A stretch of DNA of 64,000 bases from an uncultured Pelagimonas sp. (GCF_947498515.1 NZ_CANMKO010000009.1:146136-210135); one strand, 5' to 3'. Positions 36,047 to 45,053 are shown, counted from the stretch's first letter. Notes: a model not told the origin generated them from the sequence alone. Translations and numbers: made by a program.

Positions 36047-37174
36047 TTAAAGATGATCGACGACCATGACATGCTGGGCCAAAATCTGGACTTCGTCCAT
36101 CCAGCGGGTGATCAGTTTTGGATCGGAAGGAGCGGCCATGACGCCAACGGGCACTTCGCGGTTCAACACCGCCTCGACCGCCAAGGACACTGGCACCGAC
36201 ACCAAACGCGCCATGGCTGTGCCGCGCGCATCGCCCCATGCGTCCATGGTGTAGGTCTTGTGCCAGACCGGAACACCGTCTTTTTCCGCCAAGAAGGACA
36301 CGCACATGATCACGCGGTCGGGTTCGCCTTCGTCATAGGCGTTGTCCTTGAGAAGTTGATCGGCGATTTCGGTCAGACGCTCATCAGTTGCGGTGCCTGC
36401 TTCGGCAAAGATGTCTTTCCACGCTTCGGACCAGCCGTTCAGGCGTAGGGTGCCACGGACGAAATCTTTGATCGGCCATTTGGGATCAAAGTTGTATTCT
36501 TCCATAAACGGGATTGAATCCCGATTTGGGTAAACCTCAAAGCTTTCCGGTGTCGCCAGTGGCGCGTCATAACGGGTGATCGCATCCCAAGGTTTGGAGA
36601 CGTTGAGTTCGGAAAAATGCCGAATGGAGCGTGATGGCGAGCGCAAGGCTTTGAGCACGCCAACCGGGGCCCAGCTGAACTTGTAACGAAACGCATTGGC
36701 GATTTTCGGAACACCGCCGCAATAGGAGGTGAAGCTAATGGCGTTGTCGGCGTCATAGGCGGGTGATGCCTTGTAGTCGGCAACCAAGGCGTGGGCCATC
36801 AGGTGGTCGATGCCCGGATCGAGGCCAACTTCGTTGATCACCCGAACCCCTGCGGCGCGTGCTTTGCTATCCAGATCGCGCATCTCCGGCGCGATATAGG
36901 ACGATGACACAAAATGCGCACCGGTTTTGATGGCCAGTTCCGCCAAAGGCACATGCCAATCACCGGGCAACATCGAGACAACGATGTCCTCTGCCTTTAG
37001 ATCGGACTCTAACGCGTTAATGTCAAAGGTCCGGATGTCTTTGGTTAGGTCGCCGACTGCCTCTTCGGCCTTAGCAATCGTGCGGTTCCAGACAGTCACG
37101 GGATGACCGGCTTCGATTAGGCGACGCAGGCCGGGGATGGCCGAAAGGCCGGTGCCACACCAATGGATTGTCAT
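36047..37174 (-). CDS. Saccharopine dehydrogenase (glutamate-forming type)
   Basis: The 375-residue protein has a Lys9-like layout: an N-terminal nucleotide-binding start (IHWCGTGLSAIPGLRRLIEAGHPVTVWNRT), SMLPGDWHVPLAELAIKTGAHFVSSSY, and the family stretch GVRVINEVGLDPGIDHLMAH, then a substrate domain (YCGGVPKIANAFRYKFSWAPVGVLKAL). It would oxidise saccharopine to aminoadipate semialdehyde and glutamate in lysine catabolism. It lies 3 bases after the lysine-ketoglutarate reductase gene, forming a two-gene operon. Confidence 0.88.
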   Translation of the reverse strand: MTIHWCGTGLSAIPGLRRLIEAGHPVTVWNRTIAKAEEAVGDLTKDIRTFDINALESDLKAEDIVVSMLPGDWHVPLAELAIKTGAHFVSSSYIAPEMRDLDSKARAAGVRVINEVGLDPGIDHLMAHALVADYKASPAYDADNAISFTSYCGGVPKIANAFRYKFSWAPVGVLKALRSPSRSIRHFSELNVSKPWDAITRYDAPLATPESFEVYPNRDSIPFMEEYNFDPKWPIKDFVRGTLRLNGWSEAWKDIFAEAGTATDERLTEIADQLLKDNAYDEGEPDRVIMCVSFLAEKDGVPVWHKTYTMDAWGDARGTAMARLVSVPVSLAVEAVLNREVPVGVMAAPSDPKLITRWMDEVQILAQHVMVVDHL

Positions 37175-37177
37175 GTC

Positions 37178-38233
37178 TTAAACCTCGGGCTTGTGCTGAG
37201 AATAGGTGTCAAAGGCGCGGCCCCATACGCCGCCGTCCAGATCGTTCAGGGTTTCCAGATGGGGGAGCAATTGACCGGCGAAATCTTCGGAAGATTCAAG
37301 GGGCAAGAGCGAGGGCAGGTTGTCGATTGCCATCACATCAAGCGGCGGCGCGTCATAGGCGCGGGTCACCGGATGGGTCCAAGTGGTTTCTAGGTCATAG
37401 ACCTTGACCGGGGAAAATTCGCTTTGTGGATCGCAGGCAATGTCGCCAATCACCGCCAAACGGCGCAGATCGGTTTTGGCCGATGCAGGCACAAAGACCG
37501 GGCAGCCGGGAGCGGCGAGGATACAGTTAAAGAACAAGTCATGTTCCAAGATTTGCGGGAAGGGGCCGCCGGATGCGGTTTCGGCCATATCCCAATCCGT
37601 TGTGACAACACCCATCTGTTTGCAAAGATCGCGCGCGCCGGTGCCGACGCGACCCATCGCGCCAATAACGATGGCGTTGGGTCGTTCACTGCTGGCGCGG
37701 TCAAGCGCGGCTTTCAACTCGGTTTGCAAGCTCTCGGAATTGGGCCAAGTCGAAACAGGGGGACAGGTGCCACCCTGTTTTTGCGCCGCCCACGCAAAGA
37801 GCGATACAGCCGCGCCAGCGTAGCCCGCCCAATAGCCAAAGGCGGCAACACGGCGACCGTTTTCCTCGACCAGATATTCCAAATCATAAAGCGCGCCACC
37901 GCCTGCGGCGAAACGTTGTAGCAAACGCGCGCCGGCCTCTTGGCCCTTGTAGGCATGGCCAAACATGATGTGTCGATGGATCAGCGGCGTGTCGGCTTCG
38001 GGGAGTTCTTTGAGGCCAAAGATGATCGCATCCTGCGGTGCTTCGGGCCAGCTGCCCTCTTCGGCCAACTTGGCCCCGGCGGCAACAAAAGGGGCGCTTG
38101 GCATGATGCGGGTTGCGCTATCCTCAATCGTGACACGAAAACCCTTGGCGACCAGCTTGGCGACCCCTTCGGGGGTGATGCCCACTCGTTCTTCGTTGGC
38201 GCGGCTTTCGGCGCGAATCCATAGATGGGTCAT
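37178..38233 (-). CDS. Saccharopine dehydrogenase, lysine-forming type (LKR)
   Basis: The 351-residue protein resembles Lys1: the alanine-dehydrogenase-like N-terminus MTHLWIRAESRANEERVGITPEGVAKLVAKGFRVTIE, IIFGLKELPEADTPLIHRHIMFGHAYKGQ, and the NAD site in NAIVIGAMGRVGTGARDLC. With its downstream neighbour it would join lysine and 2-oxoglutarate into saccharopine. In this direction the pair degrades lysine, as in the plant/animal pathway. It is first in the operon. Confidence 0.88.
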   Translation of the reverse strand: MTHLWIRAESRANEERVGITPEGVAKLVAKGFRVTIEDSATRIMPSAPFVAAGAKLAEEGSWPEAPQDAIIFGLKELPEADTPLIHRHIMFGHAYKGQEAGARLLQRFAAGGGALYDLEYLVEENGRRVAAFGYWAGYAGAAVSLFAWAAQKQGGTCPPVSTWPNSESLQTELKAALDRASSERPNAIVIGAMGRVGTGARDLCKQMGVVTTDWDMAETASGGPFPQILEHDLFFNCILAAPGCPVFVPASAKTDLRRLAVIGDIACDPQSEFSPVKVYDLETTWTHPVTRAYDAPPLDVMAIDNLPSLLPLESSEDFAGQLLPHLETLNDLDGGVWGRAFDTYSQHKPEV

Positions 38234-38287
38234 TGCCTCTCCCTCATTGCAATCACAACGGATTGGTCATTTCACACCCGTGCGACC

Positions 38288-38346
38288 GGGCGCAAGAATT
38301 TTCCAAAATTCTTGTAAAATTCGTGCACGAATTTTGGGCGGTGCCC
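38288..38346 (-). repeat. Three-way-junction double-hairpin element, copy 3
   Basis: Hairpin A is AAGAATTTT-CC-AAAATTCTT (38294-38313) and hairpin B is AAAATTCGTGCACGAATTTT (38316-38335). The closing stem GGGCGC/GGTGCC-C (38288-38293 with 38341-38346) has one wobble and a 5-base bulge. It ends one base from the stop of the histidine phosphatase gene. Confidence 0.78.
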
Positions 38347-38347
38347 T

Positions 38348-39007
38348 TTAGAGGTGCGTGCGGGCAAAGGCGCGCTCCGGGGTATCCAGATGTGGGATCG
38401 CGTTGAATTGCGTCATAACGAGGCCCGTCGACATCGGCTGGACCCGGTGCAGAGAGCTGTTTTCGATCGACAAGCACATATGCGACAGTGCTTCGATATC
38501 GAGCCGCAGGATCAGGCGCATTGCCATGCCGATCAACCCGCCCGAGGTCACAACCAAGGCCCGTCCGTCACCCTCAGCAATCTCATGCAGGGCGTCACGC
38601 ACCCGCGCTTCGAACTCGGAAAACCGTTCTGGCACGTCTTCGATTTTGTCCTGCTGCCAATAAGTGAATAGCTTGGGCAGGTGTTCGATAAACCCCTCGC
38701 GCTCACCGGGAATGGCAAGCCCGTGTTGTTCCTCAAGGCGCTGGGCGACGTCGAAATAGCTCATCTCGTTCAGGCGGGCATCGTGCACCATCTCAACCGG
38801 ACAATCCGCATCAATCCCCTGCGCGGTTTCGATGTGGCGGGTCAGGGTGCCGGTATAAACGCGGGCAAAGACCTCGCCGGTTTGACGAAAGTGATCGCCA
38901 AGCCAACGCGCCTGCTGCCAGCCCAGATCAGAGAGTTTGTCGTAGCTGATCTCATCGCGGGCTTCGGTGTTGGCCTGACCGTGGCGAACAAGGGTGATAT
39001 GGGACAT
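38348..39007 (-). CDS. Histidine phosphatase family protein
   Basis: The 219-residue protein has the phosphoglycerate-mutase-like catalytic motif at its start, ITLVRHGQANTEA, with the phosphorylated histidine in RHG. The second histidine site is the late segment ALVVTSGGLIGMAMRL, where serine stands in the usual histidine place (VVTSGG for VVSHGG-like). Residues LTRHIETAQG form the second arginine site. The substrate is unknown. Confidence 0.9.
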   Translation of the reverse strand: MSHITLVRHGQANTEARDEISYDKLSDLGWQQARWLGDHFRQTGEVFARVYTGTLTRHIETAQGIDADCPVEMVHDARLNEMSYFDVAQRLEEQHGLAIPGEREGFIEHLPKLFTYWQQDKIEDVPERFSEFEARVRDALHEIAEGDGRALVVTSGGLIGMAMRLILRLDIEALSHMCLSIENSSLHRVQPMSTGLVMTQFNAIPHLDTPERAFARTHL

Positions 39008-39127
39008 GTGCGCACTCCTTTAAGCCCGTCTTAGGGGGAATGTGTGACCGGGAAAAGAGGCGTTTGCTCTGGTCTTGGCCCCTCAAAGCCCCTAAGTAAC
39101 GGCAAAGTTTTGATGGAGCGTTTCGTG

Positions 39128-39940
39128 ATGAACGATAAAGGACGCGTGACCCGCGACGGAATTCGGATTTACCAGCCCGGTGATTTTGCCGGAATGCATG
39201 CGGCCGGGCAAATCACGGCGCAGATCCTGGATGAAGTTGCAGAACATGTCTTTGTTGGCCAAACCACGGGCGCAATTGATGATTTTATCCGTAAACGGGT
39301 TGAAGAGCTTGGCACCACGTCGGCCACTATCGGCTATAAGGGCTATCAGCACGCCAGCTGTATCAGCGTCAACCACGTGGTGTGTCATGGTATTCCGGGC
39401 GAGAAAAAGATCAAAGACGGCGACATTTTGAACATCGATGTCACGGTGATCAAAGACGGCTGGTTTGGTGATTCATCGCGCATGTATGTGGCCGGAAAAC
39501 TGTCACGCAAGGCCGAGCGGTTGATCCAAGTCACCCATGACGCGTTGATGATGGGGATTGATGCGGTCAAGCCGGGCAACACCTTTGGCGATATTGGCCA
39601 CGCGATCCAAACCTATGCGGAAAGCCAGCGCATGTCGGTTGTGCGTGATTTCTGTGGTCATGGCTTGGGGCAGGTGTTCCACGCGCCGCCCAATGTGTTG
39701 CACTATGGCCGGGCTGGCACGCGCGAGGTGCTTGAGGAAGGCATGTTTTTCACCATCGAGCCGATGATCAACCTAGGCCGCGCCGAAACCAAGGTTTTGG
39801 CCGATGATTGGACCGCCGTGACGCGGGATAAATCCCTTTCGGCGCAGTTTGAGCATTCTATTGGTGTAACTGCGGACGGGTGTGAGATTTTCACCCTCTC
39901 CCCCGGCGGGATGTTTCACCCGACCTATAGCAAGGGGTGA
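39128..39940 (+). CDS. map: Methionine aminopeptidase, type I
   Basis: Map removes the N-terminal methionine from new proteins. The 270-residue protein has HASCISVNHVVCHGIPG (with the catalytic histidine), the metal ligands in DGDILNIDVTVIKDGWFGDSSRMY, GHGLGQVFHAPPNVLHYG, and FFTIEPMINLG. GGAG at 39115 sits well before the ATG at 39128; an upstream ATG at 39113 contains that site and is less likely. Confidence 0.95.
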   Translation: MNDKGRVTRDGIRIYQPGDFAGMHAAGQITAQILDEVAEHVFVGQTTGAIDDFIRKRVEELGTTSATIGYKGYQHASCISVNHVVCHGIPGEKKIKDGDILNIDVTVIKDGWFGDSSRMYVAGKLSRKAERLIQVTHDALMMGIDAVKPGNTFGDIGHAIQTYAESQRMSVVRDFCGHGLGQVFHAPPNVLHYGRAGTREVLEEGMFFTIEPMINLGRAETKVLADDWTAVTRDKSLSAQFEHSIGVTADGCEIFTLSPGGMFHPTYSKG

Positions 39941-39962
39941 CGTAACGGCGAACCGCGGCCAA

Positions 39963-39995
39963 CCGGTCACTCGATTAGACGCGTCGAATGACCGG
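39963..39995. terminator. Bidirectional hairpin between map and RidA gene
   Basis: CCGGTCACTCGA and TCGAATGACCGG form a 12-bp stem with one G-T pair around a 9-base loop. It lies between the map stop (39940) and the RidA gene stop (40010). Confidence 0.65.
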
Positions 39996-40009
39996 TGCTT
40001 TGTTGTCCT

Positions 40010-40405
40010 TTAGCTGTTCGCAGTTGCTTCGATTTCAAACAGCAGGCTTGGGATCGCCAAACGAGTCACACCCAAAAGCGTCATCGGTGGCGCGACTTGG
40101 TGGGGGCCAAATCGCATCCCCATCAGGTCAAAGTTTTTTAGCGCCTCATCGACATCTGTCGCATAGACGACAAGACGGGTGACATTGCTGAGGTTCATCC
40201 CGGCTTCTGTCAACACGGCCTCAAGGTTGTCCAAAGCCAGAGCGATCTGAGCGCGCATATCGCCGGGATGTTGTGGGATGCCTGCTCCGTCGACGGCGGT
40301 TTGACCGGCGCAAATGACCTGACGCGATGCGCCTTCGATCACCTCGGCTTGATTGTAACCAAGCTTCAAAGACCAGTCCCAGGGGTTAACAGCCGTGCGT
40401 TTCAT
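40010..40405 (-). CDS. RidA family (YjgF/YER057c) protein
   Basis: The 131-residue protein has the RidA fold pattern: QVICAGQTAVDGAGIPQHPGDMRAQIALALDNLEAVLTEAGMNLSNVTRLVVYATDVDEAL, then PPMTLLGVTRLAIPSLLFEIEATA. The arginine that activates imine hydrolysis is in VTRLAIPSLLFEIEA, replacing the R of the canonical site region only approximately. AGGAGAAACACCTC precedes the ATG. It is divergent from a WYL regulator with a perfect palindrome between them. Confidence 0.9.
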   Translation of the reverse strand: MKRTAVNPWDWSLKLGYNQAEVIEGASRQVICAGQTAVDGAGIPQHPGDMRAQIALALDNLEAVLTEAGMNLSNVTRLVVYATDVDEALKNFDLMGMRFGPHQVAPPMTLLGVTRLAIPSLLFEIEATANS

Positions 40406-40455
40406 GAGGTGTTTCTCCTTTTTGCGTATCGTTGAAAAAGGCTTAGAATGAAATA

Positions 40456-40472
40456 GTGCCAAAATATGGCAC
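40456..40472. promoter_or_regulatory. Operator of the WYL regulator / RidA pair
   Basis: GTGCCA-AAATA-TGGCAC is a perfect 17-bp inverted repeat, 50 bases before the RidA start and 21 before the regulator start. Its location in the 88-bp divergent gap suggests control of both genes. Confidence 0.6.
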
Positions 40473-40493
40473 CATTTGTGCTATGCTTGCAAA

Positions 40494-41213
40494 ATGACTG
40501 TTCGACTAAGACATGATGCCATCGTGCGAAGCCTCCGCCGCAACGGAACCTCAACCATTGATAAGTTGGCGGAGGAAGTCGGCGCGTCGCGCCGCACGGT
40601 GCTGCGCGATATCAGCGCTCTTCGGGATGAGGGCTTTGTCATTCACTCTGATGTGGGGCGTGGCGGCGGCCTTCAGCTTGACCCACTTTCGATGCAAACC
40701 ACCGCTCGGCTTTCGGTGCCCGAGGTTTTTGCTCTGTTGATCAGCGTTGCCGCGATGCGGGCGGCGGGAAACCTGCCCTTCTCTGACCTTGCGGATACAG
40801 GGTTGGCCAAGATCGAAAAGGCTTTGCCGCGCGAGAAGGTGAGAGATTTGCGCTCTTTCCTTGCCTGTCTCCATATTGGCCAGCTTTCGCCGCTACAAAA
40901 CCTGTCAGATGTCGGAAAAATGGATTCCGAGCTTTTGACTGTTTTTGAGATTTGCTTTTTGAAGCAGCACTACATTCACTTTGAATATCGCGACGCAAAG
41001 GGCCGCAAGACCAAGCGAGAGGTCGAGCCTCAAGCCATGCTGATCTTGCCGCCACTTTGGTATCTCGTCGCGTGGGATCCGACACGCGACGATTTTCGCC
41101 ATTTTCGGATGGATCGGATAAGCAGCCCTGTGGCGGTGGACACACGCAGCTTTCGCCGCCGTCATGTGCCTTTCGAAGATGACGTATGCCCTTACAGCGA
41201 TCTGGTTCCTTGA
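40494..41213 (+). CDS. WYL-domain transcriptional regulator (YafY-like)
   Basis: The 239-residue protein has an N-terminal winged helix (RHDAIVRSLRRNGTSTIDKLAEEVGASRRTVLRDISALRDEGFVIHSDVGRGGGLQL) and a WYL domain (YIHFEYRDAKGRKTKREVEPQAMLILPPLWYLVAWDPTRDDFRHFRMDRI). The start at ATG 40494 is used. It is a paralogue of the regulator at 4522, and both face a small catabolic-type enzyme. Confidence 0.92.
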   Translation: MTVRLRHDAIVRSLRRNGTSTIDKLAEEVGASRRTVLRDISALRDEGFVIHSDVGRGGGLQLDPLSMQTTARLSVPEVFALLISVAAMRAAGNLPFSDLADTGLAKIEKALPREKVRDLRSFLACLHIGQLSPLQNLSDVGKMDSELLTVFEICFLKQHYIHFEYRDAKGRKTKREVEPQAMLILPPLWYLVAWDPTRDDFRHFRMDRISSPVAVDTRSFRRRHVPFEDDVCPYSDLVP

Positions 41214-41278
41214 CGTCCTTTTAACAACGATATTTGCCGGTGCTTAAGTCGCGCTCCAAGAGCTGGAATAGATTTGGG

Positions 41279-42256
41279 TCACCATTTCCAAAGTGCGGGC
41301 ACAAACCGATAGGTACCGCCGTCCTTCATCACGTTGCCCACGCCCGGAAACGGGAAGTGGTAGCCCAGAACGGCGATGTCATCGGCAACGGCCATATCAA
41401 GTAACCGGCGGCGGGTGGCGGCGGTTTGGTCGCCGTCCATGTCAAAGCCGTTGACCCAATCGGGATGGGCAAAGTTCATCCAAGCGTGGTTCATCGCGTC
41501 GCCCACAGCCATCAATTGCTGGCCATCCGATTCAACCACCACGGCCATATGCCCCGGTGTGTGGCCCGGCGTGTCGATGACGCGGATGCCCGGAGCGATC
41601 TCGCCGTCATTGGACATAAGCTGCCATTCGGCCCCGTCGACATTGATCGAGTTCTGTGCCCCAACGATGAATTGCTGGGCCTCGGGCGGGGCAGAGGCGA
41701 GCAGATCGTCTTGCATCCAATGGGTGTGTTCAGTGCCGCCGATGAAATATTGCGCGTCGGGAATGATCGCCTCGTCGAAATCATCGCGCACGCCCCAGAT
41801 GTGATCGGGGTGGGCGTGGGTGATGACCACATGGGTGATGGTGCTGGCGTCGATCCCGGCGGATTCGAGATTGCCCATCAAGCGCCCGGCGGTATCAAGA
41901 AACCGATCCCCAGAGCCGACATCAACGAGGACTTTGGCATCGCCTAGCTCGATCAAAAGGTGGTTTGTGTGGCTGTAATTCGTTGTCGTGGACAGGAAAT
42001 GCGCCTTGAGAAAGGCTTGAACCTCGGCCGGGTCGGCGTTGACACCAAGCCCGTTGGTCGGGGTGGCAAGATGCCCGTCGGAGACAACGGTCAGTTTGGC
42101 TTGCCCAAGGGTGAAGCTAAAATGACTGGGGTTTGGCGTGGCCGGCGCGCCAAGATTTGCCCGCGCGATGGACGGCGCAAAAGCGGGCAGGGTGAGCGCA
42201 GGCATAGCGGCGGCCATGCTAAGGATGTCGCGGCGGGTCGGGCGAAAAACGGACAT
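41279..42256 (-). CDS. Tat-exported MBL-fold metallo-hydrolase
   Basis: The 325-residue protein begins with a twin-arginine signal (FRPTRRDILSMAAAMPALTLPAFAPSIARA). The metallo-beta-lactamase fold follows with the metal motif THAHPDHIWG, TPGHTPGHMAVVVES and VGDAMNH, ending with GYHFPFPGVGNV. It is a periplasmic hydrolase of unknown substrate, with some resemblance to quorum-signal or organophosphate hydrolases of the MBL group. The ATG at 42256 has GGAGG upstream. Confidence 0.92.
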   Translation of the reverse strand: MSVFRPTRRDILSMAAAMPALTLPAFAPSIARANLGAPATPNPSHFSFTLGQAKLTVVSDGHLATPTNGLGVNADPAEVQAFLKAHFLSTTTNYSHTNHLLIELGDAKVLVDVGSGDRFLDTAGRLMGNLESAGIDASTITHVVITHAHPDHIWGVRDDFDEAIIPDAQYFIGGTEHTHWMQDDLLASAPPEAQQFIVGAQNSINVDGAEWQLMSNDGEIAPGIRVIDTPGHTPGHMAVVVESDGQQLMAVGDAMNHAWMNFAHPDWVNGFDMDGDQTAATRRRLLDMAVADDIAVLGYHFPFPGVGNVMKDGGTYRFVPALWKW

Positions 42257-42335
42257 GGAGCCTCCATCATGCATTCATTTGAATGTGATGATACGATGTC
42301 AGGCCGAAAAATCCAGTCGCGTTTTTGACCTGCGG

Positions 42336-42893
42336 CTATTGGGCCTCAAGAAAGGTAATCCATGTGTCGCCGTAGCGTTTGTGATCGAGAAGGTCAAAAC
42401 CGTCTGGGGCCTCTTGGGCGCTGCTTTCTTCCCAAACGATCAAAGCCCCGGAGGCGATCCAACCGTTTTGATGCGCGGTCAAAAGGGCTTTTTCGCCCAA
42501 CTCTTTGCCATAGGGCGGATCAAGAAAAATCAGCTGGCAGGCGGTGTCAGCTTGGGGCAAGCGGGTGGCATCGCGGCTGATGAGCTTGGTCTCGGCTTTG
42601 CAGCCCAGCGTCGCGATGTTGTCGCGGATCAGCTTCCCCGCCGCGCGACCATCATCGACAAAGGTGACATGCGTCGCCCCGCGCGATAGTGCTTCTAGCC
42701 CCAGCGCACCGGTGCCAGCAAAAAGGTCGAGGACATGCACATCCTCAATAGGCTCGCCAAACCGTCCGCCACTGAGCGTGTTGAACAGGCTTTCGCGCAC
42801 CCGGTCGGTGGTTGGACGCAAATGCGCCCCGGCGTCGCCTTTGCCCACCGAGGCGAGCCTGCGACCGCGAAACTCTCCGGCGATGATCCTCAT
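42336..42893 (-). CDS. rsmD: 16S rRNA (guanine(966)-N(2))-methyltransferase
   Basis: RsmD methylates G966 of 16S rRNA. The 185-residue protein has MRIIAGEFRGRRL, LRPTTDRVRESLFN, the SAM motif VLDLFAGTGALGLEALSRGA, and the NPPY-type catalytic motif IFLDPPYGKELGEKAL. Its ATG overlaps the stop of the upstream FAD reductase gene (ATGA). Confidence 0.96.
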   Translation of the reverse strand: MRIIAGEFRGRRLASVGKGDAGAHLRPTTDRVRESLFNTLSGGRFGEPIEDVHVLDLFAGTGALGLEALSRGATHVTFVDDGRAAGKLIRDNIATLGCKAETKLISRDATRLPQADTACQLIFLDPPYGKELGEKALLTAHQNGWIASGALIVWEESSAQEAPDGFDLLDHKRYGDTWITFLEAQ

Positions 42894-44095
42894 GCCTTCA
42901 GCAGGGCCTTGAGGTCGGTTTCCGGATCGGCCACCGCATCCGGAGCGGGGGATTTTCCAGCCTCGATCAGACGTTTACCGACCATGTAACCGCGCGGGTC
43001 ATTCATGGCATCGACCGCCAAAAGAGTGTCACCGGCGTAGTACCAATGTGACCGTGCGCCGTTGTTGTCGCGCACAACCACGCGGTCATAGCCGGAGTTT
43101 AACCCGGCGATTTGCAGTTTCACATCGTATTGATCGGACCAGAACCATGGCTTGGCGGTGTAGGTCCCTTCGCCACCCATGATGTTGTCGGCGACCAACT
43201 CGGCCATGTCGACGGCATTGCCGACGCTTTCAAGACGCATTTGCCCATCGGCACTCGGAAAGGAAGCGCAATCCCCGGCGGCCCAAATGCTTGGGTCGGA
43301 TGTTTGTCCCAAGGCATTGGTCCTGATGCCGTTATCGAGCGCGAGACCGGCGGCTTCGGCCAATTCGCTCCCCGGTGTGATACCGACGCCGACGATGACG
43401 AAATCCACCTCAAGCGAGCTGCCGTCGGTGAGGTCCGCTCCGCTCACGTGGCCGTCGCCGGTGAGTTTGACCAAACCACAGCCTTCGCGCAGGTCAACCC
43501 CGTGTGATTTGTGCAAGTCACGGAAATAGGACGAGGTTTCAGGCGCGGCGACACGTTGCAAAATCCGCTCTGCGGCTTCGACCAAGGTGACTTTGAGGCC
43601 GAGTTTGGCGGCAACCGCCGCGGCTTCGAGCCCGATATACCCGCCGCCGACAATCAAAACCCGCGCTCCTTTGGTGCAACGTGGGGCCATGTCATCGACA
43701 TCCGCCAAGGTGCGCACGACGCTGACGCCAGCAAGGTCGCCGCCAATTGCAGCCGGAAGTCGGCGTGGTTCAGAGCCGGTGCAAAACACCAGATGGTCAT
43801 AGGGTACGGTCTCGCCTTCGGCGGTAACAGTTTTGGCAGTGCGATCAACGCTATCGACCCGAACACCGGTGCGCAGGTCGATGTTGTTGTCCGAGTAAAA
43901 ACTCTCGGGGCGTAAAAACAAGCGCTCGAGTGTCATGTCACCAAGAAGATAGGCTTTGGACAAAGGCGGGCGTTGATAGGGGGGCTGTGGTTCGTCTCCG
44001 AAAACGGTGATGTCACCTTCAAACCCCTTGCCACGGAGCCGCGCCACCAGAGATGCCGCCGCTTGTCCGGCCCCGATCACAACAACCTTGGTCAT
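42890..44095 (-). CDS. FAD-dependent ferredoxin/rubredoxin reductase-like protein
   Basis: The 401-residue protein has VVVIGAGQAAASLVARLRGKGFEGDITVFGDEPQPPYQRPPLSKAYLLG at the start (FAD), LIVGGGYIGLEAAAVAAKLGLKVTLVEAAERIL (NAD), IWAAGDCASF, and a C-terminal reductase domain (PWFWSDQYDVKLQIAGL). This is the layout of putidaredoxin/rubredoxin reductases that feed P450 or AlkB systems. No partner is adjacent. The start at 44095 (MTKVVVIG) is used. Its end overlaps rsmD. Confidence 0.92.
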   Translation of the reverse strand: MTKVVVIGAGQAAASLVARLRGKGFEGDITVFGDEPQPPYQRPPLSKAYLLGDMTLERLFLRPESFYSDNNIDLRTGVRVDSVDRTAKTVTAEGETVPYDHLVFCTGSEPRRLPAAIGGDLAGVSVVRTLADVDDMAPRCTKGARVLIVGGGYIGLEAAAVAAKLGLKVTLVEAAERILQRVAAPETSSYFRDLHKSHGVDLREGCGLVKLTGDGHVSGADLTDGSSLEVDFVIVGVGITPGSELAEAAGLALDNGIRTNALGQTSDPSIWAAGDCASFPSADGQMRLESVGNAVDMAELVADNIMGGEGTYTAKPWFWSDQYDVKLQIAGLNSGYDRVVVRDNNGARSHWYYAGDTLLAVDAMNDPRGYMVGKRLIEAGKSPAPDAVADPETDLKALLKA

Positions 44096-44172
44096 CTTTT
44101 CATCCTTGCCTTTGCTTGTCGGCAACCTATCGTTTTCACGGGACGAAACGCAATCGCAAGGACGATACGATT

Positions 44173-44661
44173 ATGACGATTTCCGTTGGGGATAAGTTGC
44201 CAGAGGCACAACTTGGTCGGATGGGGGGCGAGGGCCCTGAGTTATTGGCGCTAAGTGGCCTCACCAAGGGGCGCAAAGTTGTGATATTTGGGCTTCCGGG
44301 CGCGTTTTCGCGCACCTGTTCAGCCTCGCATTTACCAAGCTTTATGCGGTGCGCGCAGGCGTTTGCCGAAAAAGGTGTTGAAGAGATCATTTGCTTGTCG
44401 GTCAACGATCCCTTTGTGATGGCCGCCTGGGATGAGGCCAGTGGAGCCAGCGAGGCGGGTGTGACCTTGCTTGCTGATGCGGGAAGTGAATTTACCAAGG
44501 CGATAGGTATGGCGTTCACTGTCCCTGAGATCGGGTTCTACGATCGTTCGCAACGTTATGCGATGTTGGTGGACGACGGTGTTGTTTCCGTTTTGCAAAC
44601 CGAAGAGAAACCCGGCGTCTGCGAGCTAACCGTTGGCGAAACGTTGTTGGACGCGATCTAA
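44173..44661 (+). CDS. Peroxiredoxin, Prx5 type
   Basis: The 162-residue protein has the Prx5 motif around the peroxidatic cysteine, FGLPGAFSRTCSASHLPSF, plus ICLSVNDPFVMAAW and a cysteine near the C-terminus (GVCELT) that may resolve it. It reduces hydroperoxides. It is divergent from the FAD reductase gene. Copy 4 of the double-hairpin element lies beyond its 3' end. Confidence 0.93.
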   Translation: MTISVGDKLPEAQLGRMGGEGPELLALSGLTKGRKVVIFGLPGAFSRTCSASHLPSFMRCAQAFAEKGVEEIICLSVNDPFVMAAWDEASGASEAGVTLLADAGSEFTKAIGMAFTVPEIGFYDRSQRYAMLVDDGVVSVLQTEEKPGVCELTVGETLLDAI

Positions 44662-44674
44662 GCGCAAGGTCGGG

Positions 44675-44730
44675 CGCGCCCAAAATCCATGCATGGATTT
44701 TGTAAATTCCGTGCACGGAATTTGGGTGTG
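44675..44730 (-). repeat. Three-way-junction double-hairpin element, copy 4
   Basis: Hairpin A is AAAATCCATGCATGGATTTT (44682-44701), a perfect 20-bp palindrome, and hairpin B is AAATTCCGTGCACGGAATTT (44704-44723). CGCGCCC and GGGTGTG close them over 7 bp with two wobbles. It lies between convergent genes, 8 bases past the phhB stop. Confidence 0.82.
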
Positions 44731-44738
44731 GTCCCTTG

Positions 44739-45053
44739 TTAGGTGGTGTGTGGTTCCTGTCCGGCGAGACAGTCCATTTTACGGGCCAATTTGGCGTCCA
44801 AAGCCGACAGGCCATCCACATCGTGGGTGGTCAATTTGACGTCCACAGTTTTGTAGACATTGCACCATTCCGGGTGGTGGTTCCATTTCTCGGCATACAT
44901 GGCGACACGTGTCATCCAGCCGAATGCCTCGGTGAAGTCTTTGAAAATGAACCGTTTCGTTAAGGCATCGCGCCCCTCGACCATCGCCCAGCCATTGGCG
45001 AACAACGGCTCTAGCACGGTTTTGCGCGCCGTCTCAGATAATCGTTCACTCAT
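44739..45053 (-). CDS. phhB: Pterin-4a-carbinolamine dehydratase
   Basis: The 104-residue enzyme regenerates tetrahydropterin cofactor after aromatic amino acid hydroxylation; some act as transcription cofactors. Motifs are [58 protein letters not shown]. No phenylalanine hydroxylase is nearby. Its ATG overlaps the stop of the upstream GNAT gene by 4 bp. Confidence 0.95.
   Translation of the reverse strand: MSERLSETARKTVLEPLFANGWAMVEGRDALTKRFIFKDFTEAFGWMTRVAMYAEKWNHHPEWCNVYKTVDVKLTTHDVDGLSALDAKLARKMDCLAGQEPHTT

Noticed and set aside
38348..39007. Reading the histidine phosphatase as a glycolytic phosphoglycerate mutase
   Set aside because: Only the RHG motif is clear; the rest does not show the mutase-specific segments, so no specific enzyme name is given.
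31259..44095. alkB and the FAD reductase at 42890 as one alkane system
   Set aside because: They are over 10 kb apart with unrelated genes between and no rubredoxin gene seen, so a link is not supported.
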